A program made the position numbers and the translations under genes. Below the pieces are notes generated by a model, which saw nothing but the letters and a program-made list of their open reading frames with translations, ran no database searches and was not told the DNA's origin. From an uncultured Treponema sp. (GTDB lineage: Bacteria; Spirochaetota; Spirochaetia; Treponematales; Treponemataceae): a stretch of DNA of 25,850 nucleotides. The DNA lies in the NCBI GenBank assembly GCA_905372265.1, contig CAJPOL010000019.1:1-25850 (forward strand), read 5' to 3'. Positions 15,052 to 21,979 of this stretch are shown here, one piece after another (within the stretch, counting starts at the first letter, position 1; each line of letters opens with the position of its first letter).

Positions 15052-16169
15052 TGCCGTATCCAGTGCTGCAAAAGGGAAGCAATGCGTACGGCAGGTTTTT
15101 CAGCTGCAAGCGCAGCGGAGGCTTGCGCCATTGCCGCTGCCGTTTCAGGATGCTCCAAGAAGCGGGTAAGCACCGCACAGAGGTCTTCAGGATTTGCTTG
15201 CTCCGATTGAAGAACGGCGGCAGCACCTTGTTGAGCAAAAAAATCGGCATTCTCAATTTGATCCCCGCGGCTGCTTCCTTTCTCAAGCGGCAGCAACAGC
15301 ATCGGTTTTCCGGCAGCGGCTGCCTCCCAGAGGGTATTTGCTCCGGCGCGTGACATGACAATATCAGCACAGGCAAGCACATCGGGCATTTGTTCGGCAA
15401 TAAAAGGGAATACGCGGTATTGTCCGCCTAAATCAGGACGGGTTTGTTCAAGAAAACTGCGGATACGCTCTCCATGAGATTCATGCTGTGAACCGGTTTG
15501 ATGCACAACAAAGAACCGCTCGGCTAAAAAAAGAATGGTCTGTTCAACTAATGTGTTTATTTGTAGAGCGCCTAAACTGCCGCCCTGAATAAACAAAATA
15601 GGTTTTTCACCGGTATAGCCGATAAAAGCCTTTCCCGCTGCTTTATCGGTATTATAAAATTTCATCCTGACGGGATTCCCCGTACAAATGATCTTTTTTT
15701 GAACAGCCGGCGGGAAAAAAGCAATTGTTTTACTATATGATACGAATATCTTGTCTGCAAAGCGGGTATTCAATTTTGTTGCAAGACCGGGAGAAAAATC
15801 ACACTCGTGCGTAATAACAGGAATCCGTAAGCATCGGGCTGCTGCACAGGGCGGAACAGAAACAAAACCGCCTTTTGAGAAGACAAAATCAGGTTTTAAT
15901 TTAAGAAGAAGGCGGAATGCCGAAAAAAAACCGGCTGCTACTTTAAAAACATCAATAATATTCTTAAAACTGATATAGCGGCGGAGTTTCCCTGCCGGAA
16001 TACCGTAAAAAGGAATGCCGGCATTCTCTACATATAGCCGATCGGTGTTATTTTTTGATCCGATCCACACAATGGAAGGGCCGTTTTGTTCCCGTAATAC
16101 CTCAGCAACGGCGATTCCGGGAAAAATATGCCCGCCCGTTCCGCCTCCGGTAAATACAATGCAACTCAT
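15048..16169 (-). CDS. murG: UDP-GlcNAc:lipid I N-acetylglucosaminyltransferase MurG
   Basis: Peripheral membrane GT-B glycosyltransferase that turns lipid I into lipid II. The 373-residue protein has the N-terminal FTGGGTGGHIFPGIAVAEVL, then FVFSKGGFVSVPPCAAARCLRIPVITHECDFSPGLATKL. In the UDP-GlcNAc domain it has LFIQGGSLGALQIN, VVHQTGSQH, MSRAGANTLWEAAAAGKPMLLLPL and the final DQIENADFF. ATG 16169 begins MSCIVFTGGG and fits the family; an in-frame reading 11 codons longer would enter the promoter. No ribosome-binding site is seen; the -10 box lies only 8 bases upstream. Co-translated with cvpA and divergent from mraY, whose product makes the MurG substrate. Confidence 0.96.
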   Translation of the reverse strand: MSCIVFTGGGTGGHIFPGIAVAEVLREQNGPSIVWIGSKNNTDRLYVENAGIPFYGIPAGKLRRYISFKNIIDVFKVAAGFFSAFRLLLKLKPDFVFSKGGFVSVPPCAAARCLRIPVITHECDFSPGLATKLNTRFADKIFVSYSKTIAFFPPAVQKKIICTGNPVRMKFYNTDKAAGKAFIGYTGEKPILFIQGGSLGALQINTLVEQTILFLAERFFVVHQTGSQHESHGERIRSFLEQTRPDLGGQYRVFPFIAEQMPDVLACADIVMSRAGANTLWEAAAAGKPMLLLPLEKGSSRGDQIENADFFAQQGAAAVLQSEQANPEDLCAVLTRFLEHPETAAAMAQASAALAAEKPAVRIASLLQHWIRQ

Positions 16170-16177
16170 ATCATGCC

Positions 16178-16206
16178 AGTATAGCAAAAAAATAATAAGC
16201 ATACAA
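16178..16206 (-). promoter_or_regulatory. predicted murG promoter, near-leaderless type
   Basis: On the minus strand: -35 TTGTAT (16201-16206), exactly 17 bases, -10 TATACT (16178-16183), then 8 bases to the murG ATG. Both hexamers are identical to those of murE. The mRNA would begin about one or two bases before the ATG. Confidence 0.6.
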
Positions 16207-16249
16207 TCTAATGGAAACCGCTCATGCGATGCTCCGGAATTTTCCGTTA

Positions 16250-16278
16250 TTGCCTTTTTTACGGGATTTTTCTATACT
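16250..16278 (+). promoter_or_regulatory. predicted mraY promoter, leaderless type
   Basis: -35 TTGCCT (16250-16255), exactly 17 bases, -10 TATACT (16273-16278), then 6 bases to the mraY ATG at 16285. Transcription is expected to start on or beside the A of the ATG. Confidence 0.6.
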
Positions 16279-16284
16279 TTTCGG

Positions 16285-17343
16285 ATGCTGTTTTATATAT
16301 CGGGTATTTTATCATCTTTTTTCGGCCCCATGAGATTACTGCAATCGTTTATGGTGCTTATATCTATTGCATTTTATGTTGGATTTTGTTTAACGGTGCT
16401 GCTTCTCCCCCGTTTCTATGCAGCGCTGCCGAAAGACCGCGGAAGAGAATTCTCTATTGCGCCGGAAGCGGCAAAAGGAAAACCGACCGGAAGCGGGATT
16501 ATTTTTATCACTATTTTTGTCGGTATGATTTTTTTATTGATTATACCTTCGATAACTCAGATTTCAATTTTACTGCTGACATGGCTTGTTATGCTCACCG
16601 GTTATCTTGATGACCGGTCGGTTCACTCATGGGGAGAATACCGTAAGGGCTTACTTGATTTAATCTTATCGATTATTACGAGCGCTGTATTGTTCCATTT
16701 CTATTTTCATAGCACGGTTTCGTACTGGCTCCCTTTTACCAGTAAAATCTTCTCGGTTCCTCCGGCAGTTTTTTTTATTGTAGCAGTGCTCGTGCTCTGG
16801 TTCTCCATCAATACGACAAATTGCACGGATGGGGTAGACGGCCTTTCAGGAACGCTTATCTTAGTGGCGCTGATCTCCCTCGGCGTCGTTTTTTATTTTA
16901 TTATCGGGAATGTTAAAATCTCGGCATATCTTTTGATACCGCACAGAACAGACGGGGCTCAATGGGCGTTGATTTGTTTTAGCCTTGCCGGTGTGCTGAT
17001 GGGCTATTTGTGGCATAACGCGTATCCGAGCTCCGTATTGATGGGGGATGCAGGTTCCCGGGCGCTTGGATTTTTTATCGGCGTACTGGTAATCATTTCG
17101 GGGAATCCGTTTTTGCTGCTGATGACAAACGGCATGATTTTGCTCAACGGCGGGACCGGACTTGTCAAAATTGCGCTGCTGCGGTTTTTTCATATCCGTA
17201 TTTTTAAAAATATCCGTTTTCCGCTGCATGACCACATGCGGAAAAATCTTAAATGGTCGCCGACTCAAGTACTTATCAAGTTTCTGATTTTACAGCTGCT
17301 GATTACGCTGGCGGTTTTTGCCGTTCTGTTTAAAGTCCGGTAA
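16285..17343 (+). CDS. mraY: phospho-N-acetylmuramoyl-pentapeptide-transferase MraY (divergent)
   Basis: Inner-membrane enzyme that joins UDP-MurNAc-pentapeptide to undecaprenyl phosphate, giving lipid I. The 352 residues carry about ten hydrophobic segments. Key motifs: LTGYLDDRSVHSWGEYRKG (the Asp pair), SINTTNCTDGVDGLSG (family NxxNxTDGxDGL) and SSVLMGDAGSRALGFFIG. The usual His-His-His loop reads PLHDHMRKN, with Asp in the middle. The N-terminal DGPxSHxxKxGTPTMGG motif is worn down to PEAAKGKPTGSG. The start at MLFYISGIL aligns with the E. coli MLVWLAEHL start; a longer frame open from 16015 runs through the promoter and the murG 5' end. There is no ribosome-binding site, but a promoter ends 6 bases before the ATG. 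tcdA follows after 4 bases. Confidence 0.93.
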   Translation: MLFYISGILSSFFGPMRLLQSFMVLISIAFYVGFCLTVLLLPRFYAALPKDRGREFSIAPEAAKGKPTGSGIIFITIFVGMIFLLIIPSITQISILLLTWLVMLTGYLDDRSVHSWGEYRKGLLDLILSIITSAVLFHFYFHSTVSYWLPFTSKIFSVPPAVFFIVAVLVLWFSINTTNCTDGVDGLSGTLILVALISLGVVFYFIIGNVKISAYLLIPHRTDGAQWALICFSLAGVLMGYLWHNAYPSSVLMGDAGSRALGFFIGVLVIISGNPFLLLMTNGMILLNGGTGLVKIALLRFFHIRIFKNIRFPLHDHMRKNLKWSPTQVLIKFLILQLLITLAVFAVLFKVR

Positions 17344-17347
17344 GTCC

Positions 17348-18055
17348 GTGACGTCTGTAGATGATACGCCCCTTTTTATCCGCAGCGCCGATCTTATCGG
17401 AGAAGCGGGGATTGAACGGCTCCGCTCTTTACGTGTTGCAGTATTCGGAATAGGCGGGGTCGGCAGTTATACGGTAGAGGCGCTTGCCCGCGCGGGGGTT
17501 GGAACGCTCTATCTTATTGACGGCGATACCGTAGCGCCGTCAAATATAAACCGCCAGCTCATTGCGCTTCGTTCAACGGTCGGGCTCTATAAAACGGATG
17601 CTGCGGCTGCCCGCATTGCCGATATTAATCCGGCCTGTACTGTGCACCGGCTTCCGCGCCGCATCCTCCCCGAAAAAGACGGAGACCTTGATGCCCTGCC
17701 GTTTTTGTCCTGCATCGATTTTATCGTTGATGCCGTCGATACCGTTTCTCTCAAAGCGGCGCTTGCAGCCGAAGCGGAGGCCCGCAGCATTCCGATTATT
17801 GCCGCAATGGGCTGCGGGAATAAGCTCCATGCCGATCGTTTTGAATTTGCAGATATTTATGATACATCCGTGTGTCCTTTATGCAAACGGATGCGGACGC
17901 TGCTTAAAAAACAGGGGGTAAAAAAATTACGCGTACTGTATTCCCGAGAGCAGCCCGTAGTGTCCGTCCGTCCTCCGGCATCGGTTTCGTGGGTACCGGC
18001 AGCCGCAGGCCTCCTGATTGCCGGAGACCTGTTAAATCAGGCGCTGGGCATTTAA
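17348..18055 (+). CDS. tcdA: tRNA threonylcarbamoyladenosine dehydratase (TcdA/CsdL, ThiF superfamily)
   Basis: E1-like enzyme that uses ATP to cyclise t6A37 in tRNA to ct6A. The 235-residue reading begins with a GTG four bases after the mraY stop and about 28 residues before the Rossmann strand, as in E. coli TcdA; no ATG is available. Motifs are RVAVFGIGGVGSYTVEALARAGVGTLYLIDGDTVAPSNINRQL (ATP site with Arg finger), GLYKTDAAAARIADINP, IVDAVDTVSLKAAL and IIAAMGCGNKLHA. CPLCKRMRTLLKKQGV and PASVSWVPAAAGLLIAGDLLNQ mark TcdA rather than ThiF or MoeB, and the zinc Cys pairs of ThiF/MoeB are not seen. Expression probably depends on the mraY promoter. Confidence 0.88.
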   Translation: MTSVDDTPLFIRSADLIGEAGIERLRSLRVAVFGIGGVGSYTVEALARAGVGTLYLIDGDTVAPSNINRQLIALRSTVGLYKTDAAAARIADINPACTVHRLPRRILPEKDGDLDALPFLSCIDFIVDAVDTVSLKAALAAEAEARSIPIIAAMGCGNKLHADRFEFADIYDTSVCPLCKRMRTLLKKQGVKKLRVLYSREQPVVSVRPPASVSWVPAAAGLLIAGDLLNQALGI

Positions 18056-18083
18056 ACAACCAACCGGCGTGAAAGTTTACCGG

Positions 18084-19358
18084 TTATTTTTCGAGGATAG
18101 TAATTTCCACGCGCCGGTTCCGCGCCATCCCTTCTTCGGTTGTGTTTGGAGCGACCGGCCGATCGGAACCGAATCCCCGCGTGTAGATATGATGCGCTTC
18201 GCGGATGCCGAGTTCGGTGAGGTATTCCGCAACTGCTGCTGCGCGCTGTTCGGAAAGCGTTTTTTGATCTTCCGTCCGTCCGGCGCGTGCCGTGTGACCG
18301 GAAACCAGCAATTCATAATCAGGATATTCTTTCAAAAGGGCGCCGATTTTTTCCAGTTTTTGCTTTTCTTGTGAAACAAGACGCGCAGAATCGGCTTCAA
18401 ATTGAATATTTTCAATGCTGATCATGATGCCTTCATCGGTCTTTTGAACGGTGGCATTGCGGATGCCGAGCTCCCGCAGTTTGGAGCTCAGTTTTGCTGT
18501 AATTACGTCCTTATTCATCCGCTCAATTGCGGTGATTTCCGCATGAGCATTTCCGCGGTATTCTACTATCATACCGGTATTCAATTCCATTTGTATTGCA
18601 AAAACCTCGTCATATAACGGCAAGATTCCCTCTTTATTATCCCAATACAGATGCTGTTTTGAATATCCCATCGTCCGTACCGGATACAGTTGAGGCATCG
18701 CAGCAGCGCCGCGCGCTCTATTCAAAATATTTTTTATCGGAATCTCGGAATACAAATCATAACTTGCTTCTATTAGAAGATATTTTTTTCCGTTTTTTTC
18801 AGTTGGGCCTTTATAGGTATAGACGACATCAATAGGAACGGTGAAAGGATTCTGAATTCCGAACGTGTCACGTAAATCGTGCGCTTCATTTGCTTTCGAT
18901 TGCCAGCTTTCTCCGATTTTAACATCGTGAGACGGAAAAACCGGCACATCCCGCACTACCGGCATAAAATACTGCTTGTCGATAGTATACACCCCGAATT
19001 CATCACGCCTAAAAACACTCGGATATTCGCGCCCCCATGAGAAGGTTTTTTCAGTATTTTTTTCGCTTGTCATAAAGGTGCAGGTATACAGCGCCGATGC
19101 GGGACTTGAACGGCTCTGCTTACGGACATCCGAAACTTCAACGGTAACACGGTTGGTTATAAGCGCATTGTGCGAAAAAAGCCGGTTGATAAACACGTCT
19201 TCATTCACCACTGAGTTAATACGGTACCTATCGCCGTCTTTGAACTGAAAACGGAACACTTCGGAAAAAAGCGGCATAATCGCCGACAGACTCAAAAAGA
19301 GCATGAAGCTGATACTTTTTGACCGAACATCCATCACTAATTTACTCGGATATCTCAT
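18084..19358 (-). CDS. exported OmpA C-terminal-domain (peptidoglycan-binding) protein
   Basis: 424 residues. The N-terminal hydrophobic stretch SISFMLFLSLSAIMPLFS is a signal sequence that probably ends before EVFRFQF. A unique domain of about 270 residues follows, rich in strands (YRINSVVNEDVFIN, GESWQSKANEAHDLRDTFG), in a position where OmpA itself has a membrane barrel; it does not look like a barrel by eye. Residues about 316-424 are an OmpA/MotB-type domain: ENIQFEADSARL, LLVSGHTARAGRTEDQKTLSEQRAAAVAEYL and GFGSDRPVAPNTTEEGMARNRRVEI. The diaminopimelate-binding Asp and Arg positions of the family appear kept, which is notable if the wall contains ornithine. The start is unsure: ATG 19334 is an alternative. 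Confidence 0.88.
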   Translation of the reverse strand: MRYPSKLVMDVRSKSISFMLFLSLSAIMPLFSEVFRFQFKDGDRYRINSVVNEDVFINRLFSHNALITNRVTVEVSDVRKQSRSSPASALYTCTFMTSEKNTEKTFSWGREYPSVFRRDEFGVYTIDKQYFMPVVRDVPVFPSHDVKIGESWQSKANEAHDLRDTFGIQNPFTVPIDVVYTYKGPTEKNGKKYLLIEASYDLYSEIPIKNILNRARGAAAMPQLYPVRTMGYSKQHLYWDNKEGILPLYDEVFAIQMELNTGMIVEYRGNAHAEITAIERMNKDVITAKLSSKLRELGIRNATVQKTDEGIMISIENIQFEADSARLVSQEKQKLEKIGALLKEYPDYELLVSGHTARAGRTEDQKTLSEQRAAAVAEYLTELGIREAHHIYTRGFGSDRPVAPNTTEEGMARNRRVEITILEK

Positions 19359-19402
19359 ACTCTTAGTGTCGGAGAAAAACCGTCCGCTCTTTATCTTTAA
19401 TC

Positions 19403-19484
19403 AACCGCAGAGCTCGCGAAGCAGTCAAAGGATGTGTCTATGGCTTTTACCTTAAAACTATTACAAATTATCCTCTCTGCGTTC
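19403..19484. repeat. degenerate second copy of the CCGCAGAG-type intergenic repeat
   Basis: The stretch 19460-19483 matches the reverse complement of 380-403 at 21 of 24 positions, sharing ATTACAAATTAT and CTCTGCGT. The opposite end at 19403-19412 reads AACCGCAGAG, the same word that ends the first copy's arm. The two ends face each other as in the first copy, but the pairing between them is poor. It fills most of the gap between the OmpA-domain gene and the acetyltransferase gene. Confidence 0.5.
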
Positions 19485-19485
19485 T

Positions 19486-20418
19486 TCATTCTTTAACATA
19501 ACACAGTCCGATTTTATGGAAGCCGTTTCTTTCAAGCTGAGGGATAAAATAGCCGGGGATGCCGATGTCGGTAAAGAGCATGGCGTGAGCGCTTTTTTGC
19601 TCACCTATTTTGCAGATGTGCTGCAAAAGCGCTTTTCCTAAACCGAGTCCGCGGTATTCGGGCAATACCCGTAAAAGCGGAATGGAAAAGCAGCCTTTCT
19701 GCGGCAGCTCCGTCAGTAGACAAAGGGCGCAGATATCTTCTTCTGCACGAACGGTAATAACCGCCGCCTCTGTAAGCATCGTATCGGAAAGCAAAAACGA
19801 CTGATGCAGCGTATCAAGAACCGATTTGATAGGGACATCGCCGTTTTCGTCATTGCCGCTGAAATTGCCGGCGTTTTTCCGGATAAACTGCCGTAAAAAC
19901 TCACCGTCAACGCCTTTCTCTTGCTGCACCTCAAATGAAAAGTCCATCGTCAGCACACTTTCAATATCTTCCGCTTCTTCTTCAAAACGCAGCCGTTCAA
20001 GTCCCCAGAGGCTGCGGAGCTCGTTATACCATTTGTATACCGCTTTCCTCATCTGGGCATCCTTAAAGCGGCGCCACTGCCGCTCAAACATCGGATGCGC
20101 TTTTAAGAAAGCTTTATAGCGGCGGAACACTCCTGTCCTCTGCTCCAATACCGACCGCAATTCTTCACGTAATAAAGGATTATGAACTTGTAAAGCGAAT
20201 TGCTCCATAAGGCGGAAACCGTGAGCAGGCGTCCATTCGGGTATATCGTAATACCGCTGATTACCGATACCGGATTCATCCTCACCGGATACGTCTTCAT
20301 CGACGCTGTCTTCTTCAACGCAAAAGCCTTGCTCTGCATCAAAGAAAAAAAGACCGTTCTGGTTTTCCATAGCAAAAATAATATCGTCCGTCATGTCAGG
20401 GGATAAAATAAAGTTCAT
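19486..20418 (-). CDS. UPF0158-like N-terminal domain fused to a GNAT acetyltransferase
   Basis: 310 residues. The first ~150 resemble UPF0158 proteins: YYDIPEWTPAHGFRLMEQFALQVHNPLLREEL, RTGVFRRYKAFLKAHPMFERQWRRFKD and MRKAVYKWYNELRSLWGL. An acidic segment (EEDSVDEDVSGEDESG) sits near 40-55. The C-terminal ~130 form a GNAT domain with the acetyl-CoA loop VLPEYRGLGLGKALLQHICK and an ending GYFIPQLERNGFHKIGLCYVK. A transfer of an acetyl group to an unknown acceptor is therefore likely; the front half may select it. ATG 20418 is preferred to the GTG at 20436. No ribosome-binding site is seen; an extended -10 stands 8 bases upstream. Divergent from eno. Confidence 0.78.
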   Translation of the reverse strand: MNFILSPDMTDDIIFAMENQNGLFFFDAEQGFCVEEDSVDEDVSGEDESGIGNQRYYDIPEWTPAHGFRLMEQFALQVHNPLLREELRSVLEQRTGVFRRYKAFLKAHPMFERQWRRFKDAQMRKAVYKWYNELRSLWGLERLRFEEEAEDIESVLTMDFSFEVQQEKGVDGEFLRQFIRKNAGNFSGNDENGDVPIKSVLDTLHQSFLLSDTMLTEAAVITVRAEEDICALCLLTELPQKGCFSIPLLRVLPEYRGLGLGKALLQHICKIGEQKSAHAMLFTDIGIPGYFIPQLERNGFHKIGLCYVKE

Positions 20419-20426
20419 ACCATTTG

Positions 20427-20435
20427 ATTTTATCA
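20427..20435 (-). promoter_or_regulatory. extended -10 promoter of the UPF0158-GNAT gene
   Basis: On the minus strand TGATAAAAT is an extended -10 (TG-N-TAAAAT) eight bases before the ATG at 20418, so the mRNA would be leaderless or nearly so. No -35 is evident at 17 bp. Confidence 0.4.
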
Positions 20436-20457
20436 CAAAATAGTTGTAAGATATACC
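20429..20457 (+). promoter_or_regulatory. candidate eno promoter
   Basis: TTTATC (20429-20434), 17 bases, TATACC (20452-20457). It overlaps the -10 of the divergent acetyltransferase gene, so the two promoters would compete. It would give a leader of about 55 bases. Moderate match only. Confidence 0.4.
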
Positions 20458-20467
20458 GTCATGCTAT

Positions 20468-20487
20468 CGGCATGCCGCTCAGGCGGC
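20468..20487 (+). promoter_or_regulatory. overlapping short hairpins in the eno leader
   Basis: CGGCATGCCG (20468-20477) is a perfect palindrome, and GCCGC-TCAG-GCGGC (20474-20487) is a 5-bp hairpin followed by AATTTTA. They share the bases GCCG, so only one can form at a time, an arrangement that could act as an attenuator. The stems are short and the idea is unproven. Confidence 0.3.
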
Positions 20488-20518
20488 AATTTTAATGAGG
20501 CTCTATAGGAGGTCGTAT

Positions 20519-21817
20519 ATGAGTGATATTGTGTATGTTGAAGGACGCGAGATTCTGGATTCCCGCGGAAATCCTACTGTTGAAGTTGACGTTGCTTTAA
20601 GCGACGGTAGTTTCGGACGCGCATGCGTACCGTCAGGCGCTTCCACCGGCGAATTTGAAGCTCTGGAAATGCGCGACGGCGACTCAAAACGGTACGGCGG
20701 AAAGGGCGTGTTGAAAGCTGTCGATAATGTGAATACCGTTATCGCGGAAGAATTGGAAGGCATGGATGCATTGGAACAAGCTGAGATTGACCAGACCATG
20801 CTCAATTTAGACGGAACTCCGAATAAATCAAAGCTCGGTGCAAATGCCATGCTCGGCGTTTCGATGGCCGTTGCACGGGCCGCTGCCGATTATGTCGGCT
20901 TACCGCTCTACCGTTACTTAGGCGGCGCTCATACATTGCAGATGCCGGTGCCTATGGCGAATATCATCAACGGCGGAAAGCACTCCGACAATAAAATCGA
21001 TTTTCAGGAATACATGGTCATGCCGGTGGGCGCCGAATCTATTCATGAAGCGGTACGTATGACTGCGGAAGTATTCCATGCATTAAAAAGCCTTTTAAAG
21101 GCTGACGGCAAAGCAACATCTGTTGGAGATGAAGGAGGTTTTGCTCCCGACATCGATAACGAAGCAGCTCTCGAATACATTATGAAAGCAATCGATAAGG
21201 CCGGCTATAAGCCGCGTACCGATATAGCGATCGCGCTTGACTGCGCATCCTCCGAACTGTTCGATGAGGGCGGCCGCAAGGGGTATAAATTCTGGAAATC
21301 AAATCCCGGCAAGCTGTTCAGTGCCGAAGAGATGATTGAAATCTACAAAAAATGGATCAACACATATCCGATCGTTTCAATCGAAGATCCGCTTGATCAG
21401 AATGATTGGGAAGGCTATGCCCGTTTGACAAAAGAACTTGGCAACAAGATACAGATTGTCGGCGACGACTTCTTTGTTACCAATACCGAGCGTTTGCAGC
21501 GCGGTATAAAGGAAAAGGCTTGTAACTCCATTCTGATAAAGCTCAATCAAATCGGAACGGTAACAGAGACTATCGATGCCGTACGTATGGCGCAGCAGGC
21601 CGGTTACACTGCCGTTATTTCCCACCGTTCAGGCGAAACCGAAGACGCTTTTATTGCCGACCTTGCCGTTGCGCTCGAAGCGGGTCAGATTAAAACCGGT
21701 TCAATGAGCCGCAGCGACCGCATCGCAAAATACAACCAGCTCATCCGCATTGAGGAAGAACTCGGCTGTCAGGCCCGTTATGCAGGCGCTGCTACTTTTG
21801 CGCGGTACGGTTTCTAA
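20519..21817 (+). CDS. eno: enolase (phosphopyruvate hydratase)
   Basis: Glycolytic enzyme that interconverts 2-phosphoglycerate and phosphoenolpyruvate; cytoplasmic and magnesium-dependent. The 432 residues match the bacterial length. Recognisable segments are ILDSRGNPTVEVDV, VPSGASTGEFEALEMRD, PVPMANIINGGKHSDN, SVGDEGGFAPDI, PIVSIEDPLDQNDWEG, QIVGDDFFVTN, ILIKLNQIGTVTET (catalytic Lys), VISHRSGETEDAFIADLAVAL and IKTGSMSRSDRIAKYNQLIRIEEELG. GGAGGT lies six to seven bases before the ATG at 20519, overruling a longer frame from 20495. The leader is about 55-60 bases long. Codon use looks strongly expressed and A/C-ending, as expected for a housekeeping gene. Confidence 0.98.
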   Translation: MSDIVYVEGREILDSRGNPTVEVDVALSDGSFGRACVPSGASTGEFEALEMRDGDSKRYGGKGVLKAVDNVNTVIAEELEGMDALEQAEIDQTMLNLDGTPNKSKLGANAMLGVSMAVARAAADYVGLPLYRYLGGAHTLQMPVPMANIINGGKHSDNKIDFQEYMVMPVGAESIHEAVRMTAEVFHALKSLLKADGKATSVGDEGGFAPDIDNEAALEYIMKAIDKAGYKPRTDIAIALDCASSELFDEGGRKGYKFWKSNPGKLFSAEEMIEIYKKWINTYPIVSIEDPLDQNDWEGYARLTKELGNKIQIVGDDFFVTNTERLQRGIKEKACNSILIKLNQIGTVTETIDAVRMAQQAGYTAVISHRSGETEDAFIADLAVALEAGQIKTGSMSRSDRIAKYNQLIRIEEELGCQARYAGAATFARYGF

Positions 21818-21855
21818 GAGCAGCCTTTAAAAACTGCCGTTTTTAGGGGCAGCTC
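21818..21855 (+). terminator. strong hairpin immediately after the eno stop codon
   Basis: GAGCAGCCTTTAAAAAC (21818-21834) pairs with GTTTTTAGGGGCAGCTC (21839-21855) around TGCC: 17 pairs with one A-A mismatch and two G-T. It begins on the base after the stop codon. There is no T run after it, so it may protect the mRNA 3' end or act with another factor instead of being a standard intrinsic terminator. Confidence 0.55.
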
Positions 21856-21865
21856 AGTATGGTGG

Positions 21866-21918
21866 AAGCGGATATCCGGGACATTTCAAAAACGGAATAG
21901 GCGCCGTGATGTCCGCTT
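21866..21918 (+). promoter_or_regulatory. second inverted repeat between eno and ridA
   Basis: AAGCGGATATC (21866-21876) is complementary to GATGTCCGCTT (21908-21918) with a single G-T, across a 31-base loop. A further dyad, TGCTTA-TT-TAAGCA (21937-21950), lies just before the ridA ribosome-binding region and could be an operator. The sequence ATTACAAATTA (21950-21960) also occurs in both copies of the CCGCAGAG-type repeat. Confidence 0.35.
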
Positions 21919-21979
21919 GTGATTTGCAAAAGTACATGCTTATTTAAGCATTACAAATTAAATCTAAGAGGAGTAGGTT

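Noticed and set aside
16015..16284. N-terminal extension of the mraY frame by 90 codons
   Set aside because: It runs antisense through the murG 5' end and through both promoters; the family start is at 16285.
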